A stretch of 19,461 nt of DNA from Lunasporangiospora selenospora (taxonomy: Eukaryota; Mortierellomycota; Mortierellomycetes; Mortierellales; Mortierellaceae): the NCBI GenBank assembly GCA_015680635.1, contig JAABOA010000023.1, positions 17,055 to 36,515 of the forward strand. Reading direction: 5' to 3'. Each line of letters opens with the position of its first letter. Positions within the stretch are counted from its first letter, which is position 1. Below the pieces are notes generated by a model, which made no database searches, was not told the origin of the DNA, and saw nothing but the letters and a program-made list of their open reading frames with translations. Below are positions 1 to 8,545 of this stretch, piece after piece. Both the position numbers and the translations under genes were made by a program.

Positions 1-1013
1 GAAGCTGGAAAAACGGCGTGACATCCCGGTTCAAGGAATCTTCCTGCATGAGTCCCTTGGTTCTTTCCTGGATCTCATCTTCCACCTTGAGAGACCGAAT
101 CCCCTCTTCCAGTCGACTTTCACCGCCAAATTCCCTTTCAATCTCTTGAACAATATCCTGATATCGCTTCTGTATCCTCTCTTGATGGGCCTCCACCGCA
201 ATTTCCTCTTCGCGGGCCGTTCTCTTGACCTTGGTAGCACCATTGTCGAGTGATTCGAGGAAAAATACTGGGTATTTGCGGAGAACAATCACGTCCAGTC
301 CAGGGATCAGACCGCCCTCTGGCATGATGGATTGAATTCTACTTGTCCAGATAGTTGGCTTCCTTTGAAATCCAAGTTTTGCCTCCCATGATGCCAATCG
401 AGTCCCGTTCGCCTGGAGCACAATTGACACGGGACTTGACTCTACCGAGAGCTCAGATATGGAGACTCCGCCATTCTCTAGGCCATTGATCTTGGCTCTA
501 CAAACATGGATCTTTGTACCGATTTTGAGAAGACGCCCCTTCTCTAATGCGAGAGACAGGTGGGGATCCAATACGGCTGGAAGAAGGTACCACCCATCAG
601 TTACCAGCACCTGAGTCACCATCCGTTGAGTCTCCTCCGAGTAATGACTAGCGACCTTGGCTATACACAGCACCATATGTCTCGCGGCAGATTCGTCCCC
701 CTCAACAATCTTTCTCAGCGCCGGTCGCTCCGCCCTATTGACCTCTCGTTCGTACCGATAGCAAAGTTGTTCAATGACCTTGGAAGGTGAAAAGAAAGGA
801 TCCCTGGAGGCAAATCGATAAGGCCAAGATCGGACATAGCATGCCAATTTCCAAACGATAAGCTGATAATGATTTCTAAACCAATGGGTCAATAATTCGG
901 GGTTGGCGCCTCGTCGAACAAGCTCCTGGTGTGCTTCTTGGGGGCCCCATTGGGGTTCACCAAAGACATAATCCCGGGCCCTATCCAGGTTCATTTGAAT
1001 AACATCCTGAGGA
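1..1013 (-). other. BRCA2 DNA-binding domain exon: helical domain, OB1, OB2 with tower (partial)
   Basis: This exon (exon 4) begins after the acceptor AAAAATAG at 1020-1014 and stays open to the window edge, 337 codons. In order it encodes PQDVIQMNL and the helical bundle with NHYQLIVWKLA (about 880-840). A predicted helix with YRYEREVNRAERPALRKI follows, then the OB1 strand series starting VLVTDGWYLLPAVLDP (about 610-560). OB2 starts near PTIWTSRIQSIMP (about 358-320), and a Glu/Arg/Gln-rich helical tower lies at about 240-45. After the tower the fold resumes with RDVTPFFQL at the edge. In the family this module binds single-stranded DNA and DSS1. The short tower of about 65-70 residues is a rough estimate from the charged stretch. 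Confidence 0.85.
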
Positions 1014-4000
1014 CTATTTTTAAAAGGGAAAAAAGTAGATTCATCAGTAACACGTGCTAGACGATTCAAAGAAAGGAGAGAGAAGACTGAACTGGATATC
1101 CAACAAAAAACGATGTAAAAAGCACTCACACGCCCATTTCCAAGAGCTTTTCAGAACTAAACCTATGTGGTGAACCCAGGGTTTGTCGAAGAGTTGTCCT
1201 TTCACCATCACCTACAGAGGAAGAAGTGGGATAACGGGGACAGGGTGTTAATATCCATTCACTTTTTCATCATCAAGGTGCTATCCTTGAACAAATAACT
1301 TACATTTCATATCAAACAACGAGCAGTTAGCATACGTCAAGCCCAAAGCAACTGTCTGTGCCACATTTGATCTTGTTGCTGTAGACGACTCTAATGCTCT
1401 TGCCTTTGGATGGAGCGTAGAAGGCTTCATCGGAAGTCTTCTGCCCCCTTTATCGTTCTTGGATAGGACATGACTCGCATCATTTGAGGCGATTAAGGTC
1501 CTCCTGTCGCTACGGTGAGCTGTAAACCCTGTGTCTGCAGTCACTGAAGTCGATGCGCTCGACCTGACTGAACCAAGCGACAAAAGTGGAGGCTTGAATG
1601 GAAGTGGAGACTTGAACGATGCCTTTGCCTTGGATGCTACAGGCCGCGTCATACCAAGCGATGCTCCACTGCTTCCGGAAAATGCCGAACTAAGGCCGAG
1701 TCGTCTCCGCTTCAAGTTATTCATGTGGCTGGAGATTGCTGGTGGTTGAGGGGGGCGTGAGGTAGAGCGATCAGTAATTCCGGAGCCAGCTGTCGACCCA
1801 TGATTGCCGAGCCTTTCTCTACTTGATCTTTCAAGAGCCCCTCTTTGCAGCGGAGCCTCCTCCATTTCAAGAACACTGTATGCACGCTTTTGCGACTCTT
1901 TTGAAATAGGAGCCAAAGTCTTTCCCGATCCAGAAGAGAACCCAGTCGCCTTTGCAACGGGGAATGCCTGCGTCCTTGACTCATCGGATACAGACGGTGG
2001 CCGTTGTACCAAGGATGATGGTGGTACACCATCATGCTCCTCATCTCCAGCAAACAGCTTTGACCACTTATTAAGTGCTCCCTGAGGTACTGGGGCGAGT
2101 TTAGCTCCGCTTCCTGAAGTAAATCCTCCAAACTTTTGTTGAGGGGGTTGTATCTGTTTAGCAATAGTTGAGGCTGCAATTCCTGTCAATTTTGAAGGCT
2201 GTTCTGGCGTGCCTGCATCTTCGCTACTGTCCTGCAATAACCGTGAGGCCTTTTCACGTGCTGCCGCTGATAAGGGGGGCAATGGCTTTTTTCCTGCAGA
2301 CTTGAATCCCGAGAAGCTTGGAGGATCCAACGGTAATGGCTGACCACTGGTTGCTCCGATATTCTCCTCAGGGGGGACATCCTCGTCACCCAATAGGTTG
2401 GCAGCTCTAGCTAATGCTTCTTTTGAGATTGGCGCTAGCTTTTTGCCACTTGCTGATGCAAATCCTGAAAGCTTCATGGGTTTCTTTTCATTCATGGAAT
2501 TGTGTGGAAGATTTTCCTCAACTGGGGAAAGTCTAGATGTCGATAACAGGCGAGTGCTTCTTTGCTTTCGCTCAGGGAGCGCGCTATTACTTGTTGATGT
2601 GGTAGGAGATAGATTTTGGCGGGGAATTTGGGTGGGATCTGGGAAAGCGCCAAAACCATCATCCAGCTGACTGAATGCGATATTATCAAAGTCGTCCTCG
2701 ATGTGAATGATTTGATTGTCATTTTGGTTATTTGGGCGCAACTGTATTCCGCTACCATCATTCTCTTCCTGTTTTATAAACACCTCATTGAGGTCATCTT
2801 CTCCAAATGACAGTGAGTGCCTCCAAGGATCCAAATCCAGAGTGCCGTTATCGATTTCCTGTGATAGCGATGTACCCCTCATATGCCCAGCTGTAATATT
2901 GTCATCGAGGATGGGACTCTTCATTCCATCGTCTCCGAGCAGTTTCCTGGCCGCATTGAGCCTCTCCTCTGATACTTTAAAGGCGGTTTTTCCCGAGGCT
3001 GATCGGAAACCACGCACGGTATTTGTCGATTTGGCAACTGCAGTTGATGAGACAGTATCCTGCAGAGTAGTGGAATGGACATTGGAAGCACGCCTATGTC
3101 TTTGAGACTGCTCTTCTTCTGCTTGCACTAGAGCATCGTTGCTGTCAGGAGAATACGAGCGCCTAGTTCGGCTATCGTCGGACCGGGACAATAACATCTT
3201 GTCGATAGCCGAATCCGAAATCCCATGGAAAATGTCGTCTTGACTTTCTGGAAGAATTTGACTCTGGACAATAGGGCTGTCTATCTCCTCGGCATTTGGA
3301 TTATTCTGACGGCCAGTCAGACTGTAGGCTCCACTGATATGATGTGACGGCGGTGAGCTAGCAAATGATACCCCATTAGAAAGCGACATCTCCACTACGA
3401 GTTGAGAAGATTGGTGAGAATCGGAAATACGAGGCAAAATTGTCTCCAGATCAATATTTTCATCTATAAATGGCGGAGGACCTCCAGTGGAAACTCTTGC
3501 TTTTCTTTCTGAGCGAACACCATGGATCCTTGCAAGTTTTGGGCTGGCAGTAGAGACATCGTGTGATGCAATGCTGACCCCACGCTCTGGAGTTTTGGCG
3601 CCCCAAACAGGTACTCCTCGGAGTTTCTCTAGCACACCTTCGCTCACTCTTCTTTTGAGTTCCAAATGAGATTTCCTGGGCGGAGTCTCCAGCGCGGCTG
3701 ACCATCCTGAGAATTCGGATGGGACAGATGGATCCTCTGGTAGAGAAGAACTCTGGTTTCCTTTGATATTTGGGGTGGTACTAGTGGTAGGGCTGCTGTC
3801 ATATCGTCCTACGGTTCTTGGCCTGACAGGTGACTCCAATGATTGCAACCATTCGATTTGTTGAGTCGGGCTCTCTGAGCCATCGCTATCATTTTCTAGT
3901 AGCTCATCTTCAAATATCCGAGGTGTCTGAGAGGCCAAAGCTGGTTCTGATAGTAGCCCTAGGTCAAGTGTTTTGAGCTCTTGGGTATCTGCTCCACTAA

Positions 4001-5159
4001 GACCCTCGCTGGTATAAGACATCCTGCGGACGCCTTCTGTCGAGTTGAAAATGTTGGAAGGTTGCATGACTCCTTCCATTGAAGAAGAGGTGGTGATCTG
4101 AGGCGGTTGTCTATTTGTTTCATCTTTTGGTGAAGATTCTATCGCACCATCCTGTTGCTCTTTCTCTTTCCAGAAATCTTTACTAGTTACAGACACATTT
4201 TCCATAGGATTGTAGGGTTCATCCTGAGTGTAATCGGAAGCGATAATAAACTCGTGCTGAAACGGTAAATGCGATGGCAATTTATATTGCTTAGATTTCC
4301 TGGACGTCGGCGAGAGCTGTGATGGCTGACCCAAATGTGTTGCAGAGTTTCCCGCGATCTCTGGGTCCCAAGACTTTCGTCGCCGTAGGAAAAATGGTGG
4401 AGGTGACGGACTTTGAGCTCTGCCTTTGCCACCAATCTGTTGACTCCGGAAAGAGGCGCTGGCAGGTTTAGAATCTCTCTGACTTTGTCTATCAAGGAAT
4501 GGATTTTTGTCCTCGTAAAACAGTGCACGATTGGTTGCTGCGGTCAAAGGGAGTTGGTCGCTGGTTGCTCGATCCGGTGATTTTAGCCCGATTTCGTCTC
4601 TGTCTAAAGGCGACTGTTCCTGATTAGGATGTTGCGTGACTGGGATGACTTTTTCAAGAGGTGAAGTTGTGAATAAGGGTACAACAGAGACCGTCTCTCT
4701 TGGTGTCTAAAAAATTGAGGTCCAAGGGTTAGGACGAGGGTCGATTGAGTAAACTAGTCATCGTTTGGAAGGTCAACAAAATCGTACCAGAGGTCCTTGC
4801 AAAGCAATTGGAGAACATACTCCCCGAGCAGGGACCGTGTCGGAGCATTGTGGGCGAAATGACAAGGGAATGAGACTCCAGAGTGAGGCCTCAAAAGTTT
4901 CATTGCGACTCTTGGAAAAGACCTCAGCAAGAGGCAAAGATGTAGGATTGGCGGTAGAGGTTTGGTGGCGATCGGGGGTCAATGGTGGTGACAAAGTACC
5001 AAGTTGGGTCAGAGAAAATGTAGGATGGTGCTTTGAATTTGTGGGACAGAGAATTGTCTTTGTTGTTGCAGATTGTGAGGTGTCACTGCGGTCTGGCGGA
5101 TTTGCCATATCTTGGAGCATGGTGCTGATGCAGGACTCTGATTCATGAACTAAAGACAT
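1..5159 (-). CDS. BRCA2: BRCA2 homologue, N-terminal ~1623 codons; runs off the left edge
   Basis: Recombination mediator that loads RAD51 on RPA-coated single-stranded DNA (family knowledge). My exon model on the minus strand is 5159-4788, 4706-1304, 1211-1130 and 1013-<1. Introns are 4787-4707 (GTACGA donor, CCTAACC branch, TTTTTTAG), 1303-1212 (GTAAGT) and 1129-1014 (GTGAGT). All junctions keep frame, and the ATG at 5159 is the first Met of exon 1. The N-terminal ~690 residues are Ser/Pro-rich and mostly disordered-looking, with a WSAALETPP motif at about residue 459. Five BRC repeats lie between residues 690 and 1073. The helical domain follows, with WFRNHYQLIVWKLA near 1330, then OB1 with TDGWY at 1424-1428. 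OB2 carries a charged tower coiled coil at about 1540-1608. The remaining OB fold and C-terminus lie outside the window. BRCA2 is missing from budding and fission yeasts, so an animal-like multi-BRC form points away from those groups. Identification is firm; the exact splice sites are inferred. Confidence 0.95.
1857..3011 (-). other. Array of five BRC repeats (RAD51-binding) in BRCA2 exon 2
   Basis: Five copies of the GFxSxSGK-x-L-x-x-IS-x6-A-x-x-L-L pattern. BRC1 is 3011-2928 (FRSASGK, then ARKLLGDD). BRC2 is 2465-2382 (FASASGKKLAPIS). BRC3 is 2309-2229 (FKSAGKKPLPPLS, one residue short between A and G). BRC4 is 2126-2040 (FTSGSGAKLAPV, then WSKLFAGDEE). BRC5 is 1943-1857 (FSSGSGKTLAPIS). 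The FxxA core that inserts into RAD51 is intact in BRC1-3 and reads FxxG in BRC4 and BRC5. BRC1 stands alone, about 155 residues before the others. BRC2-5 are clustered with linkers of roughly 25-35 residues. The downstream LFDE-like half is recognisable in all five. Confidence 0.9.
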
Positions 5160-5429
5160 CTTTAAGTCGCGCGGAGTCAAAAATAAGCCGCTGGTGTTGG
5201 CACTGGCACCGTCTCACGTGCCGACCGCCACCAACCCACCCGTGCATCTGTGCAAGCTTTCATACTTTTGCGCGTAAATCTCAATTGCCACTTGTAACAC
5301 TCTATTTTTTGGACAAATAAAATAACTGTGTAGCTTCCTTCCATAGCCCTAACCTGTAATAAAGGCTCGACTCTTTAGCTTCGAGACAGGGTCTCCGTCT
5401 AGAGTTTCCTGATACTCAAAGGATGTTCT
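5160..5429 (-). promoter_or_regulatory. Upstream region of BRCA2
   Basis: No gene is seen here. It holds a CACGTG E-box at 5215-5220 and two CGCG cores: TCGCGCG at about 5167-5173 and TTTTGCGCGTAAA at 5266-5278. These resemble, but do not exactly match, the MCB/E2F-type elements that drive S-phase genes. No TATA box is evident. The regulatory role is inferred from position and motif only. Confidence 0.3.
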
Positions 5430-6785
5430 AGCCCCTTCATGATATGTGCGAAAATCACAAAGATTGCTGAACACATCACGGTGTTTGTTAAGGATGTGGT
5501 CCAACTGTTCATTGTTATTCGCGATAGTGGTGCAAAATGGAAGCACTGTTGGGGTGTAGGAGCTGCTCTGTAATCGAGTCCAATATAGAGTTGATGCCAT
5601 TTCTCATTCGCTGGATGGGGTGCTCATAGTTGACTATTATGACCTATCGGAGCGTGGCTGGATGTCAGCAGAATCGTGGAAGAGCTTGATGGCCCTACGC
5701 TTGCTTGAGACAATTGGAGGTCATAAGGAGATTCTGGCTGGCGCCAATACTCTTTTGAAGGAATTCAAAGTCTTCAGTAGTCGCTAAAGACGACAAACCC
5801 CCGCATCGAACAGTGTACATTTAATACCTTCACCAATCATGAATAAAAAGTAGTAGTCGCTATCGACTGTGAACCAGGACCAGTAACCCTTGTTGTTAAG
5901 GTCGTGCTACCTCACCACCGCCCTTGCAAACACAACGAATGTGATTCGTATTGCTTGATAGTGGTCAATATCGATCTTGCGAAAAAGGTCCTATTCCTTG
6001 GTGAGGACGATGCTCACTGGATTGTACTCTACAATTGCGCCTAGAGAGCAGCGTCATTGATTGCTTGAGACACTGCAGGAGGAGATTTGTTGACGACCGC
6101 TGACCTCGATAAACTTATGAGAGTATCTTGTGGGGTGGCTATCGACTGGGCCAGTGTTGGCTGAGGTACTTGGATAAGATCTATCTGTCCTTTGACTCTT
6201 TCCTCAGTTGCCTCGAGCTGTTCGCTGTTACTGCCATGGATGGCTGTTGATGCTCGAGATTTGTCTGCCAAACTATCCAAAACGTACTATCACTGTATGG
6301 CCTAATGAGAGGATGTTGGATCCACTCTCAAGTCCTACACGCCATGTATCGTTTGGGTGGTCCTGCCACCCTGCCACAGCTGTTGTCTTTGATGGAGAGG
6401 CTGTTTTCACCGTACACTTTTTTCTCTTGGTCCAAAGATCCTTTTGCCTCTTCATTCATCTCGTTGACGCCTACAAATATGTGATTGTCCAGGACCTCTA
6501 GGATACCTTGTGTACCAATAGGCTACGGGTTATCGTCTGGACTGTCGAAGCTATCAACAGAGAGGACTGCCAGGAGTGTGGGTACTTGTCTATCGGGCAT
6601 CCAATTGTTACTTTTGTGACGCTAATAAGGTGGCCAATATTCTGGAGCCCCTTTGCTGGATGACCTTCTGTCACTGCCTGCTCGGTGCTACCATTATTTC
6701 ACGTTCCTTGAGGGCTCTTCGCCAAGACCTTATCGCTTATAAGGTTGATGTGAATCGGGCACTTGCTTGGGGTTGCTTGGGGTGA
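5430..6785 (+). pseudogene. Decayed coding relic, unrecognised protein, several frameshifts and stops
   Basis: No intact gene spans this 1.35 kb, but plus-strand reading frames of natural composition follow one another in shifting frames. 5439-5573 gives MICAKITKIAEH...KWKHCWGVGAAL then stop. 5560-5787 (75 codons) contains DGVLIVDYYDLSERGWM and ends KVFSSR then stop. 5847-6044 (65 codons) starts KVVVAIDCEPGPVTLVVKVV and ends DDAHWIVLYNCA then stop. Weaker pieces follow: about 6078-6163 with TTADLDKLMRVSCGVAIDW, 6208-6501 with TITVWPNERMLDPLSS, about 6513-6662 with RVIVWTVEAINREDCQEC, and 6576-6785. I see no consistent GT-AG introns joining them. Some minus-strand frames (for example 6041-6280 and 6737-6934) are also open, so the strand of the distal half is uncertain. 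I do not recognise the family. It could be a degraded transposon-carried or lineage-specific gene, or a real gene with introns I failed to place. Confidence 0.4.
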
Positions 6786-6977
6786 CCGGGTGCTGATCTC
6801 CACATGCGACAGCATTCATAAAACATTGTCGCAATGAGTTTGAACATTGCTCCTCCTGGTATTTGCTTCGACCATTGCATTTTATACAGGTCTCCCCTGG
6901 AACGAGTCAGCTCAAGAGAGACGGCACGTGGCACATGATACGCCCCACTCGATCAGCTTGCCACAGGACCCTGGATC

Positions 6978-7040
6978 GGCACTTGGACTCAGGCACATGG
7001 ACCCAGGCACTTGGACCCAGACACTTGGACCCAGGCACCA
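6978..7040. repeat. 14-bp tandem repeat, four copies plus a partial one
   Basis: The unit GGCACTTGGACCCA repeats head to tail at 6978, 6992, 7006 and 7020, with a partial copy from 7034. Copies differ by single bases: ACTCA in the first, ACATGG in the second and GACAC in the fourth. It lies in non-coding DNA upstream of the kinesin. Open frames across it in several phases are a by-product of the repeat. Confidence 0.85.
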
Positions 7041-7193
7041 GGCAGGAGCGCAAGGGGTGGGATGGCAGGAAGGGACAGGGAGCACAGGAGACGGTTGTAC
7101 ATGAACAGGACGGGTCACAGGGCCGGTCAATAGGGGAAAGGGGAGGGGGCAGCCAGACCAACGTGGCTCGGTCATTGCGCGTTGCCTTTTCGC

Positions 7194-7382
7194 TGTGTCT
7201 GTGTCTGTGTGTCTGTGTCGGGGCGAGAATAGGGGCAATATGACCGCATTGTGTTCACCATCACTCGTGTTCACTCATTCTCATTGTCCGTAATTCTCTC
7301 CTCTCTCTCTCCTTCGACTTTCTCTCTCTTTCCATCACAAATACACACAAACGCACACACACGCACACACACACAACACAAC
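7194..7382. repeat. Cluster of simple repeats: TGTC-rich, CT-rich, CA-rich
   Basis: TGTGTCTGTGTCTGTG-type sequence lies at 7194-7219, a CT-rich tract at about 7294-7330, and a CA-rich tract with ACGCACACAC units at about 7336-7382. The TG-rich and CA-rich tracts are roughly complementary and could pair as an imperfect hairpin across about 120 bases. They sit in the promoter or leader region of the kinesin gene. Confidence 0.75.
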
Positions 7383-8043
7383 ACCTTCCTTGTTCCGACC
7401 ATTTGTTCCCTGAACCCCACTAATTGCCAGATCGAACCAATTAACAAGGAGCACTCGTAATATACCCGCACGCGCCTCTTCCTCCTTTCTCAGGTAAATG
7501 TGAGGCATGTGCAACAGCAATAAACACTTCCCGCTGGGAATGCAAAGAGCATTTGCAATGGATTGACCCGTGCGGGCACATGGGATGGACACAGAGAGAG
7601 AAAGAATTAGCAGAAGGCAATGAGGCAGCCACCGCTCCCGCATGCTCTCGCCCTTCTCTCTCTCTTTTCTGACTCTATTCTTTCATTCTCCTCATCCAGC
7701 CTCCATTACCCGACCGCCTCCTTCTCTTCGATCGCCTTCCACACCAACGCACTCTCTCTCCCATTCTCTCTTGACACTGCCCCACATAGACCACTCTCAC
7801 TGTGGCCCTGTGCGCCTAGGGGCTATTACAACATTCATCACACAACCCTTGTCCTGACAGCACCACACTTTTTTTTTTTATCTCTCTTTTTTTTTCCTTT
7901 CCCGCTGCAGCCCAGAGCCAAGCAAAGTTGCGTTTCCCAATCCAAACATCCCGTCACCACCTTCACCCTCTTCTCGATCCCCTGTCATCAGACTCGGCCG
8001 CATCCTTTATCCACACAGCGAGTAGGAGCTACACCCAGGCACC
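7383..8043 (+). promoter_or_regulatory. Promoter/5' leader of the kinesin-3 gene with a probable 5'-UTR intron
   Basis: This pyrimidine-rich stretch has no coding gene. A candidate 5'-UTR intron runs from CAG|GTAAAT (GT at 7494) to GCAG ending at 7910. It has a CTGAC branch-site match at 7853-7857 and a long T/C tract just before the acceptor. The leader then continues to the GGCACCATG start at 8044. DNA from about 6786 to 7382 upstream is the likely core promoter region and contains the repeats listed separately. No clear TATA box is seen. Confidence 0.45.
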
Positions 8044-8504
8044 ATGAGCAAAGGGGGGAACATCAAAGTCGTCGTCCGATGTCGGCCGTTGAACAATCGA
8101 GGTAAACGAGCCCATCAGCCCCTTCCCCAATGACCTCCATGTTCCTCGTGTCTCGCTCACTCCTCGATTAGGCCCCAGACTAAACGCGCTTCATCTGAAT
8201 CTCCTACAACTGCATCCGTCCCGGCAACACAGAGATTGGACGAAAGGCAGAATGTATCATTCACATGGACGGCGACATGACCACCATCACCAAACCCCAA
8301 GCAGACCAAAGCGAAGTAGGAACACCGCCGCCGCCACTTCAACAAAAATCGTTCTCGTTTGACCACTCGTACTGGTCATTTGACAAAAATGACCCAAACT
8401 TCGCAGGACAAGAGAGAATTTACGAGGACCTAGGCATCGAGTTGCTGAATCACTCCTTCAGTGGATACAACACCTGTATTGTGGCCTGTAAGTTTAGCCC
8501 TCTT

Positions 8505-8545
<41 letters not shown>

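Noticed and set aside
1721-2179. 152-codon minus-strand open frame inside BRCA2 exon 2
   Set aside because: It overlaps the BRC-bearing frame, has shadow-like composition and no independent signal.
2716-3105. 129-codon plus-strand open frame opposite BRCA2
   Set aside because: Antisense to well-supported coding sequence; nothing recognisable.
6041-6455. Minus-strand frames 6041-6280 and 6273-6455 as one frameshifted gene
   Set aside because: Each is open but lacks a good start, and plus-strand frames on either side look more protein-like. They are kept only as a caveat in the relic entry.
6847-7274. Several overlapping open frames of 84-126 codons on both strands
   Set aside because: They run through the 14-bp tandem repeat and simple repeats, which lack stops by construction.
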